Part shown: positions 1 through 6,507 of the stretch, one piece after another
Layout of the letters: each line of letters starts with the position of its first letter
Numbering within the stretch: position 1 is the first letter of the stretch
Origin: Sphingomonadales bacterium UBA7473
GTDB lineage: Bacteria > Pseudomonadota > Alphaproteobacteria > Sphingomonadales > Sphingomonadaceae
Assembly: GCA_002478575.1 (NCBI GenBank)
Contig: DLOX01000178.1
Coordinates: 1 to 6,507 of the forward strand
Direction of reading: 5' to 3'
Length of the DNA stretch: 6,507 nt
Notes under the pieces: generated by a model
Seen by the model: the letters and a program-made list of their open reading frames with translations, nothing else
Told to the model about the DNA's origin: nothing
Databases searched by the model: none
Program-made: the position numbers and the translations under genes

Positions 1-3000
1 CGCTGCTGGGCGATGGCGCGGGCATTCTGATCAAGATCCCCGACGCTTTGCTGCGCGATTGGGCGCAGGGCCAAGGTCTGACGCTGCCGCAGCCGGGCGA
101 TTATGCCGTGGCCATGTGCTTCCTGCCGCAGGACGACGCCAGCCGCAATTTTGTGGTCGATACGTTCGAAAAGTTCATCGAGAAGGAAGGTCAGGTCTTG
201 ATCGGCTGGCGCGATGTGCCGACTGACGTCAATGGCCTCGGCAAAGCCGTGATCGAAGAGATGCCAGTGATTCGCCAAGCGATCATTGGACGAGGCGAAT
301 CGACCCCAGATCAGGATGCTTTTGAAAGAAAATTGCTTTCGATCCGCAAGCAAACTCAGAATCCATTGCGGGCGCTGGAAGAAAAGCTTGGCCTAACTGG
401 CCTGTCGCAGCTTTATATGCCCAGCATCTCCTCTCGGACCATTGTGTACAAAGGCCTGCTGCTCGCCGGACAAGTCGGGACTTTCTATAGGGACCTGCAA
501 GACCCGACCTGCACCTCGGCCTTGGCACTGGTTCACCAACGCTTTTCAACCAACACATTTCCCAGTTGGAAACTGGCCCATCCTTACCGGTTGATCGCTC
601 ACAACGGGGAAATCAACACGGTGCGCGGTAACGTCAACTGGATGAACGCGCGGCGGCGGACGATGGAGTCTGACCTGCTGGGGCCAGATCTCGACAAAAT
701 GTGGCCACTGATCCCGCATGGTCAATCTGACACGGCGTGCCTCGATAATGCGCTCGAGCTGTTGCTCGCTGGCGGCTATCCGCTGGCGCAGGCCGTGATG
801 ATGTTGATCCCTGAGGCGTGGTCGACGGATCCATTGATGGATGAAGGCCGCAAGGCATTCTACGAATATCATGCCGCGCTTATGGAGCCATGGGATGGCC
901 CAGCCGCGATCGCCTTCACCGATGGCCGCCAGATTGGTGCGACGCTTGACCGCAATGGCCTCCGCCCTGCCCGCTTCTGCGTGACGGACGATGATTTGGT
1001 CATCATGGCGTCTGAAAGCGGCGTTTTGCCGGTCAAGGAAGATAATATCCTGCGCAAATGGCGCTTGCAGCCCGGCAAGATGCTGCTCATCGATCTGGAA
1101 GAAGGCCGGATTATCGAAGATGAAGAAATCAAGGCCAAGCTGTCTTCCGAAAAACCCTATTCGGCGTGGTTGAAAGCCGCCCAATATAAGCTGAAGGACT
1201 TGGACGAGGTTGAAGTTGAAGAACCTGCGCTGGCCAATGACCCAGCGTTGCTGCTCGATCGGCAGCAGGCCTTTGGCTACACGCAGGAAGATGTCAGCAA
1301 GTTCCTTGAGCCAATGGCTCGCGCTGGCGAAGACCCACTTGGGTCGATGGGCACGGATACGCCACTTGCAGTTCTCTCCAACAAATCCCGGCTACTCTAC
1401 GACTATTTCAAGCAGAATTTCGCACAAGTCACCAACCCGCCGATTGATCCCATTCGCGAAGAGTTGGTTATGTCTCTGGTGTCCATGATTGGTCCGCGCC
1501 CCAACCTTTTGGGTCGGGAAGCCGGAACGCATAAGCGGCTTGAAGTTGATCAACCGATCCTGACCAATGCCGATTTGGCAAAAATTCGCTCAGTTGAAGT
1601 TCAACTTGACGCGGCCTTCCGCGCTGAGACGATTGATATCACTTGGGATGCAAGCTCTGGCGCACAAGGCCTTGAAATGGCTTTGAAAGAAATGTGCTGG
1701 GCGGCAACCGAAGCGGTGCTGCAGGACAAGAATATCTTGATCCTGTCAGACCGCGCGCAAGGCACGGACCGCATTGCCATGCCGTCATTGCTCGCGACGG
1801 CAGCCGTGCATCACCACTTGGTTCGCCAAGGCCTTCGCATGCAAACTGGCCTTGTTGTGGAGACAGGAGAAGCACGGGAAGTCCATCATTTCTGCGTGCT
1901 TGCTGGCTATGGCGCAGAAGCGATCAACCCCTATGTTGCCTTTGAGACGTTGGAGGAAATCCGCGTCCGTCAGGGGCTTTCGCTTTCGACTTACGAAGTC
2001 CAGAAAAACTATATCAAAGCGGTCGGCAAGGGCATTTTGAAGGTTATGTCCAAAATGGGCATCTCCACCTATCAAAGCTATTGCGGTGCTCAGATTTTCG
2101 ATGCCGTTGGCTTGTCCAGCGCTTTTATCGACAAATATTTCACTGGCACAGCAACCACCATCGAGGGCATTGGCCTGAACCAAGTCGCTGAAGAAGCAGT
2201 GCGTCGTCATGCGACGGCTTATGGTGACAATCCGCTTTACAAGTCGATGCTGGATGTAGGCGGCATTTATGGCTTCCGTCTGCGTGGCGAAGACCATGCT
2301 TGGACGCCAGAGAATGTGGCCAACCTCCAGCACGCCGTGCGCGGCAATGATCCGAAAAACTACGCCGATTTTGCAAAGAGCATCAATGAACAAAGCGAGC
2401 GTTTGCTGACCATTCGTGGCCTCATGTCCCTCAAAATGGCAGAAAAGCCTTTGGACATCAGCGAAGTCGAACCGGCCGCAGAAATCGTGAAACGCTTTGC
2501 AACAGGCGCGATGAGCTTGGGCTCGATCAGCCGTGAAGCGCATACGACGCTTGCAGTGGCGATGAACCGGATCGGGGCACGCTCAAACACAGGTGAAGGC
2601 GGCGAATCTTCGGATCGCTACAAGCCAATGGCCAATGGCGACTCCATGCGGTCTGCAATCAAGCAAGTTGCTTCCGGCCGATTCGGCGTGACCGCTGAAT
2701 ATTTGACCAACGCTGATGATATTCAGATCAAAATGGCCCAAGGCGCAAAGCCCGGTGAAGGTGGACAATTGCCTGGCGACAAGGTCAACAAAGATATTGC
2801 CAAACTGCGCCACTCGACGCCCGGCGTTGGCCTTATTTCGCCCCCGCCGCACCATGACATTTATTCTATCGAAGATCTGGCTCAACTGATCCACGATTTG
2901 AAGAATGTGAACCAGCGCGCTCGGATCTCTGTGAAGTTGGTTTCGGAAGTTGGCGTGGGCACGGTTGCAGCGGGCGTTTCAAAAGCGCGCGCTGATCATA

Positions 3001-4475
3001 TCACCATTTCGGGCTATGAAGGCGGCACAGGGGCCTCTCCCCTCACCTCGCTGACCCATGCGGGCTCCCCATGGGAGATCGGTCTTGCCGAAACGCAGCA
3101 AACACTGCTCCTCAACAATCTGCGGAGCCGCATTGCCGTGCAGGTCGATGGTGGCCTCCGCACTGGCCGCGATGTTGCGATTGGTGCATTGTTAGGTGCT
3201 GACGAGTTTGGCTTTGCCACCGCACCATTGATCGCGGCGGGCTGCATCATGATGCGCAAATGCCATCTGAACACCTGCCCGGTTGGTGTCGCGACCCAAG
3301 ACCCTGTGCTGCGCAAACGTTTCACCGGTCAACCTGAGCATGTGATCAACTATTTCTTCTTCGTCGCTGAAGAATTGCGGCTGATCATGGCTGAAATGGG
3401 CTTCCGCACTGTCGAAGAAATGATTGGTCGAGTCGACAGGATCGACATGCGCAAGGCGTTGGACCATTGGAAGGCGCAAGGCGTCGATTTGTCGCGCATC
3501 CTCCATCAAGTGCCAATGGCCGATGGTGATGCGTTCCATCAAACCGGAACGCAGGATCACGGACTGGAATCCGCGCTGGACAATGATTTGATCGCTGCGG
3601 CAGCTCAAGCTCTCGAGAGCGGAGCAGCGGTTCGGATCGAACGCGAAGTGAAGAACGTCAACCGGACCATTGGGGCGATGCTCTCAGGCGAAGTGGCCAA
3701 ACGCTATGGCCATGATGGCTTACCCGACAACAGCATCCAATTGCGGATGACGGGCGTCGCAGGCCAAAGCTTTGGCGCGTTCCTCGCTCACGGTATCACG
3801 CTCGATTTGACGGGCGACGCCAATGACTATGTCGGCAAGGGGCTTTCTGGCGGTCGGATCATCGTTCGCCAACCCACCCATGTGAAGCGCGATCCGCTGT
3901 CTAACATCATCGTTGGTAATACCGTACTCTACGGGGCCATCGCCGGAGAAGCCTATTTCAATGGCGTTGCGGGTGAACGCTTCGCTGTGCGCAACTCAGG
4001 CGCGCTCACGGTTGTCGAAGGCACGGGAGACCATGGCTGCGAGTATATGACCGGCGGCGTTGTGGTTGTGCTAGGCAAGACAGGCCGGAACTTTGCAGCA
4101 GGCATGTCAGGCGGTGTCGCCTATGTCTATGATGAAGACGGCTTCTTCCGTGAACGCTGCAACATGGCGATGGTTGATGTCGAAGCGATCACGCCCGATC
4201 CAGCTGGCGAAGAAGGCATGGGTCGGCCGCAGCAGCGCCCTGTGAACGTTTGGGACAATGGCATGGGTGATATGCTGTATCACTCGACCGAGCGTTTGCG
4301 CATCTTGCTGGAGCGCCACCATCTCCATACCGGCAGCAAGCGTGCCCGCGCGCTGCTCGACGATTGGACCACCACAATGAGCCGCTTTGTAAAGGTGATG
4401 CCGCGTGATTATGCGCGCGCCCTGAAGCAGCTTGAAAGCGAACGACTGGCCGCTGCCAGCGTCGCAGCCGAATAG
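1..4475 (+). CDS. gltB: Glutamate synthase (NADPH) large subunit, 5' partial
   Basis: This is the alpha subunit of glutamate synthase (GOGAT), which makes two glutamates from glutamine and 2-oxoglutarate in the cytoplasm. The frame is open to the left edge (first full codon at base 3) and shows 1490 codons. The first visible residues, LLGDGAGILIKIP, match the family's early DGAG segment, so I estimate 40-60 codons are missing, including the nucleophile cysteine. Domains in order (rough bases): class II amidotransferase to ~1150, with HQRFSTN (534), HNGEIN (600) and RNGLRPARF (951); central domain ~1250-2080; FMN-binding barrel ~2270-3400, with RFATGAMSLGSIS (2493), GAKPGEGGQLPG (2742) and VQVDGGLRTG (3138); and the C-terminal GXGXG beta-helix ~3620-4200, with AGQSFG (3759). 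The [3Fe-4S] cysteines, spaced C-x5-C-x4-C, are codons 3243, 3261 and 3276. No frameshift or missing motif is seen. The adjacent gltD argues for the NADPH-dependent rather than the ferredoxin-dependent form. It stops at TAG. Confidence 0.98.
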   Translation, partial: LLGDGAGILIKIPDALLRDWAQGQGLTLPQPGDYAVAMCFLPQDDASRNFVVDTFEKFIEKEGQVLIGWRDVPTDVNGLGKAVIEEMPVIRQAIIGRGESTPDQDAFERKLLSIRKQTQNPLRALEEKLGLTGLSQLYMPSISSRTIVYKGLLLAGQVGTFYRDLQDPTCTSALALVHQRFSTNTFPSWKLAHPYRLIAHNGEINTVRGNVNWMNARRRTMESDLLGPDLDKMWPLIPHGQSDTACLDNALELLLAGGYPLAQAVMMLIPEAWSTDPLMDEGRKAFYEYHAALMEPWDGPAAIAFTDGRQIGATLDRNGLRPARFCVTDDDLVIMASESGVLPVKEDNILRKWRLQPGKMLLIDLEEGRIIEDEEIKAKLSSEKPYSAWLKAAQYKLKDLDEVEVEEPALANDPALLLDRQQAFGYTQEDVSKFLEPMARAGEDPLGSMGTDTPLAVLSNKSRLLYDYFKQNFAQVTNPPIDPIREELVMSLVSMIGPRPNLLGREAGTHKRLEVDQPILTNADLAKIRSVEVQLDAAFRAETIDITWDASSGAQGLEMALKEMCWAATEAVLQDKNILILSDRAQGTDRIAMPSLLATAAVHHHLVRQGLRMQTGLVVETGEAREVHHFCVLAGYGAEAINPYVAFETLEEIRVRQGLSLSTYEVQKNYIKAVGKGILKVMSKMGISTYQSYCGAQIFDAVGLSSAFIDKYFTGTATTIEGIGLNQVAEEAVRRHATAYGDNPLYKSMLDVGGIYGFRLRGEDHAWTPENVANLQHAVRGNDPKNYADFAKSINEQSERLLTIRGLMSLKMAEKPLDISEVEPAAEIVKRFATGAMSLGSISREAHTTLAVAMNRIGARSNTGEGGESSDRYKPMANGDSMRSAIKQVASGRFGVTAEYLTNADDIQIKMAQGAKPGEGGQLPGDKVNKDIAKLRHSTPGVGLISPPPHHDIYSIEDLAQLIHDLKNVNQRARISVKLVSEVGVGTVAAGVSKARADHITISGYEGGTGASPLTSLTHAGSPWEIGLAETQQTLLLNNLRSRIAVQVDGGLRTGRDVAIGALLGADEFGFATAPLIAAGCIMMRKCHLNTCPVGVATQDPVLRKRFTGQPEHVINYFFFVAEELRLIMAEMGFRTVEEMIGRVDRIDMRKALDHWKAQGVDLSRILHQVPMADGDAFHQTGTQDHGLESALDNDLIAAAAQALESGAAVRIEREVKNVNRTIGAMLSGEVAKRYGHDGLPDNSIQLRMTGVAGQSFGAFLAHGITLDLTGDANDYVGKGLSGGRIIVRQPTHVKRDPLSNIIVGNTVLYGAIAGEAYFNGVAGERFAVRNSGALTVVEGTGDHGCEYMTGGVVVVLGKTGRNFAAGMSGGVAYVYDEDGFFRERCNMAMVDVEAITPDPAGEEGMGRPQQRPVNVWDNGMGDMLYHSTERLRILLERHHLHTGSKRARALLDDWTTTMSRFVKVMPRDYARALKQLESERLAAASVAAE

Positions 4476-4480
4476 AAGGA
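4476..4480 (+). promoter_or_regulatory. Ribosome binding site of gltD
   Basis: AAGGA lies directly after the gltB stop codon and 10 bases before the gltD ATG; a second purine-rich stretch (GAAGAG, 4482-4487) lies closer. The five codons between the gltB stop and this ATG contain no alternative start, so the ATG at 4491 is the first possible start in its frame. The 15-base gap fits translation of gltD from the gltB message. Confidence 0.7.
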
Positions 4481-4490
4481 CGAAGAGAAG

Positions 4491-5927
4491 ATGGGTAAGG
4501 CCACAGGCTTTCTCGAGCTGGACCGCGAAGACCGTGTTTATACGCCGGTTGAGGATCGGCTACAGCACTACAAGGAATTTGTCGTTCCGCTCCCCGATCC
4601 AAAGCTGAAGGATCAGGCTGGGCGCTGCATGAATTGCGGCATTCCTTATTGCCACAACGGTTGTCCGGTGAACAACATCATCCCCGATTGGAACCATCTG
4701 GTTTATGAAGGGGATTGGAGGAACGCTCTCGAAGTTCTTCATTCAACAAACAATTTTCCAGAGTTCACCGGCCGGGTCTGCCCCGCACCTTGCGAGGCAA
4801 GCTGCACGCTGAACATTGATGATGCGCCTGTTACGATCAAGTCGATCGAATGCGCGATCGTCGACAAAGGCTGGGAAAATGGCTGGATCACGCCGCTTCC
4901 CGCCTCGCGCAAAACCGGCAAGTCGGTGGCCGTTGTTGGTTCGGGAGCCGCTGGCATGGCCTGCGCGCAGCAACTGGCGCGCGCTGGGCACAGCGTTACC
5001 TTGTTTGAGAAGAATGACCGGATGGGCGGATTGCTTCGCTACGGCATTCCTGATTTCAAAATGGAAAAGCATCTGATCAGCCGCCGATTGGTGCAAATGC
5101 AAGCCGAAGGCGTCATGCTGAAAACCAGTACGGAAATCGGCGTTCATGTCTCGCTCGATTCTTTGAAAGAGAATTTTGACGCGGTGGTCCTCGCAGGCGG
5201 TGCAGAAGCGCCTCGGATGCTCGATATCCCGGGCTATGAGATGAATGGCGTTCGCCTCGCCATGGAGTTCCTGACGCAGCAGAACAAGCGCGTCGCGGGC
5301 GATGATGAACTTCGCGCGGCGCCTCGCGGTTCGCTGACCGCAACAGGCAAGCACGTAATAGTGATCGGCGGCGGTGACACTGGGTCTGACTGCGTTGGCA
5401 CGTCAAACCGTCAAGGTGCAGCGTCTGTGACGCAAATTGAGATCATGCCCAAGCCGCCTGAAAAAGAAGATAAGGCGCTCAGCTGGCCCAATTGGCCGCT
5501 GAAGCTGCGCACTTCGTCCAGCCATCAAGAAGGCTGCGAGCGGGATTGGTCGATCCTAGCCAAGCGCGTGCTAGGCACCAATGGCGTCGTTGAGGGGCTC
5601 GAGTGCGTTCGAGTTGAGTGGGTGAATGGCCAAATGCAGGAAATGGCTGGATCAGAATTTGTTCTGAAGGCCGATCTGATTTTCTTGGCGATGGGCTTTG
5701 TAGGACCGGTAAAGGCAGGCTTGCTCGATCAAGCTGCGGTCGCTTTGGATGCGCGTGGTAACGTAGCTGCAAACACCAATGACTATATGACCAGTCAAGA
5801 CAATGTCTTTGCGTGCGGCGATATGCGTCGTGGGCAAAGCTTGATTGTCTGGGCGATCCGTGAGGGCCGCCAATGTGCCCGTGCCGTTGATCTCCACCTG
5901 ATGGGTGAAACTGTACTTCCAAGATAA
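4491..5927 (+). CDS. gltD: Glutamate synthase (NADPH) small subunit
   Basis: This is the beta subunit of glutamate synthase. It oxidises NADPH at FAD and passes the electrons through iron-sulfur clusters to the FMN of GltB. The 478 residues are close to the usual length for bacterial GltD. The N-terminal cluster domain has two cysteine groups: C46, C49, C54, C58 and C97, C101, C105. The FAD-binding Rossmann motif is GSGAAG (150-155), with the acidic E173 ending the second strand and the family segment GGLLRYGIPDFK at 179-190. The NADPH-binding motif is GGGDTG (293-298). The C-terminal FAD contact GDMRRGQSL starts at G443. The N-terminus MGKATGFLELDR is typical of true GltD. Related flavoproteins (NfnL, PreT and AegA types) share this fold, but the position right after gltB, 15 bases away, settles the identity. 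It is intact, with nothing unusual in the key residues. Confidence 0.98.
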   Translation: MGKATGFLELDREDRVYTPVEDRLQHYKEFVVPLPDPKLKDQAGRCMNCGIPYCHNGCPVNNIIPDWNHLVYEGDWRNALEVLHSTNNFPEFTGRVCPAPCEASCTLNIDDAPVTIKSIECAIVDKGWENGWITPLPASRKTGKSVAVVGSGAAGMACAQQLARAGHSVTLFEKNDRMGGLLRYGIPDFKMEKHLISRRLVQMQAEGVMLKTSTEIGVHVSLDSLKENFDAVVLAGGAEAPRMLDIPGYEMNGVRLAMEFLTQQNKRVAGDDELRAAPRGSLTATGKHVIVIGGGDTGSDCVGTSNRQGAASVTQIEIMPKPPEKEDKALSWPNWPLKLRTSSSHQEGCERDWSILAKRVLGTNGVVEGLECVRVEWVNGQMQEMAGSEFVLKADLIFLAMGFVGPVKAGLLDQAAVALDARGNVAANTNDYMTSQDNVFACGDMRRGQSLIVWAIREGRQCARAVDLHLMGETVLPR

Positions 5928-5941
5928 GCTCCCCCAAGAAG

Positions 5942-5947
5942 AAAGGA
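5942..5947 (+). promoter_or_regulatory. Ribosome binding site of the peroxiredoxin gene
   Basis: AAAGGA lies 7 bases before the ATG at 5955, a near-ideal spacing. In the gltD-to-peroxiredoxin gap no in-frame ATG, GTG or TTG precedes 5955, so this site fixes the start. No convincing promoter is visible in the 27-base gap, so transcription probably comes from gltBD or from a promoter inside gltD that I cannot recognise. Confidence 0.75.
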
Positions 5948-5954
5948 TGAAAGC

Positions 5955-6437
5955 ATGCCAATCCAACCCGGAGATAAAATCCCCTCTGTCACCTTCACAG
6001 AAATGACCGAAAGCGGCCCAGCACCAGTTTCCAGCGATGAATTCTTCGCCGACAAGAAAGTCGCCCTTTTCTCAGTACCTGGCGCTTACACGCCGACTTG
6101 TTCCGCCAAGCATCTTCCAGGCTTTGTTGAAAAGGCCGATGAGCTGAAAGCCAAAGGCATTGATGTGATTGCCTGCACCGCCGTCAACGATGCGTTTGTG
6201 ATGGGCGCATGGGGCAAAGCCAACGGCGTCGACGGCCAGATCACCATGCTTGCCGATGGCAATGGCGATTTCGCCAAGGCCATTGATCTCGTTATGGACG
6301 GCACCAAATTTGGCATGGGCATGCGTGGCCAACGCTATGCGCTTATCGTCAACGACGGCGTTGTTGAGCAAGTTCATGTCGAGGCACCAGGTGAATTCCG
6401 CGTGAGCGCTGCGGAATATATCCTCGAACAGCTTTAA
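5955..6437 (+). CDS. Peroxiredoxin, Prx5 / type II family (single domain)
   Basis: This is a thiol peroxidase expected to reduce hydrogen peroxide and organic hydroperoxides in the cytoplasm; no signal peptide or membrane segment is seen. The 160 residues form one thioredoxin-fold domain. The active-site motif is VPGAYTPTC, with P42, T46 and the peroxidatic C49. The conserved active-site arginine is probably R127, in GQRYALIV. A second cysteine, C74 (ACTAVND), sits 25 residues after the first, the spacing of the two conserved cysteines in plant type II enzymes. There is no counterpart of the C-terminal resolving cysteine of human PRDX5. The C-terminal glutaredoxin domain fused to some bacterial homologues is absent, so reduction by a separate glutaredoxin or thioredoxin is inferred. 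It starts 27 bases after gltD on the same strand, which suggests co-transcription. It ends with tandem in-frame stops, TAA TGA (6435-6440). The family call is secure; the exact reductant and substrate are not. Confidence 0.95.
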   Translation: MPIQPGDKIPSVTFTEMTESGPAPVSSDEFFADKKVALFSVPGAYTPTCSAKHLPGFVEKADELKAKGIDVIACTAVNDAFVMGAWGKANGVDGQITMLADGNGDFAKAIDLVMDGTKFGMGMRGQRYALIVNDGVVEQVHVEAPGEFRVSAAEYILEQL

Positions 6438-6444
6438 TGATATC

Positions 6445-6471
6445 AGGCGGCGGCCCTTATGGTCGCCGCCT
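6445..6471 (+). terminator. Probable intrinsic terminator after the peroxiredoxin gene
   Basis: A GC-rich inverted repeat begins 8 bases after the TAA stop. Bases 6446-6455 (GGCGGCGGCC) pair with 6461-6470 (GGTCGCCGCC) in a 10-bp stem with one G-U pair, extendable by an A-T pair at 6445/6471, around a 5-base loop CTTAT. The tract after it (TTCGTCACC) is poor in T, so termination may be weak, need a helper factor, or serve mainly to protect the 3' end. Its place right after the last gene supports it as the end of the gltB-gltD-peroxiredoxin transcript. On the minus strand no T-run follows the stem, so two-way termination is less likely. Confidence 0.6.
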
Positions 6472-6507
6472 TCGTCACCAGCAATTGCTCGGCAATGGCG
6501 TGACTGC

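Noticed and set aside
48..50. TTG at 48 as the start of gltB
   Set aside because: The frame stays open to base 3 upstream and encodes the conserved LLGDGAGILIKIP segment of GltB, so the true start and the nucleophile cysteine lie left of the window.
546..1184. Minus-strand open frame of 212 codons inside gltB
   Set aside because: It is a shadow of the amidotransferase domain. The translation is rich in H, R and Q, as expected from antisense reading, and shows no known motif.
1785..2543. Minus-strand open frame of 252 codons inside gltB
   Set aside because: It lies wholly opposite a well-conserved gltB region (central to FMN domain), its translation shows no recognisable domain, and long antisense frames are common opposite codon-biased GC-rich genes.
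3192..3608. Minus-strand open frame of 138 codons opposite the [3Fe-4S] region
   Set aside because: The sense strand here carries essential, conserved cluster cysteines; the antisense translation shows no family features.
4189..4602. Minus-strand open frame across the gltB-gltD junction
   Set aside because: It overlaps two certain genes, and its translation is low in recognisable protein features.
5947..6006. ATG at 5947 upstream of the peroxiredoxin start as a small leader peptide
   Set aside because: It would encode only 19 residues, overlaps the Shine-Dalgarno sequence of the real gene, and has no obvious binding site of its own.
1..6507. A previously undescribed system, mobile element, CRISPR array or RNA gene
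   Set aside because: Reading both strands, I see no direct-repeat array, transposase, integrase, attachment site or tRNA-like fold. About 99% of the window is explained by three known genes and their signals.

Overview
This window is a compact, plus-strand housekeeping segment of a proteobacterial chromosome, very probably from an alphaproteobacterium. The protein sequences (for example the HGQSDTACLDNALELLLAGGYPL-type stretch of the amidotransferase domain, read here in pieces) and the moderately high G+C look most like Sphingomonadales. That taxonomic call is family-level recall, not a search result, so treat it as likely rather than proven.

Layout: bases 1-4475 hold gltB, the large (alpha) subunit of NADPH-dependent glutamate synthase, open at the left edge so that its first few dozen codons and its catalytic N-terminal cysteine lie outside. 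After 15 bases comes gltD (4491-5927), the small (beta) subunit, complete. After a further 27 bases comes a complete single-domain peroxiredoxin of the Prx5/type II family (5955-6437). Tandem stops (TAA TGA) and a strong GC hairpin (about 6445-6471) close the run. The last 36 bases hold no recognised gene, but a minus-strand frame is open from the right edge to a stop at 6443-6445 and could be the tail of a convergent gene.

How the genes work together: GltB hydrolyses glutamine to ammonia in its amidotransferase domain, channels it to the FMN barrel and builds glutamate from 2-oxoglutarate. GltD takes electrons from NADPH through FAD and iron-sulfur clusters to the GltB FMN. Together with glutamine synthetase elsewhere in the genome this is the GS/GOGAT ammonium-assimilation route. 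The peroxiredoxin removes peroxides; its tight spacing and same strand suggest co-transcription with gltBD, but nothing in the sequence proves a functional link.

All three genes lie in one reading frame, each separated from the next by a single stop codon followed by an open linker of 5 or 9 codons. This is the most curious structural observation, although it may be chance. I found no mobile element, CRISPR array, RNA gene or unknown multi-gene system here: the region is ordinary core metabolism.
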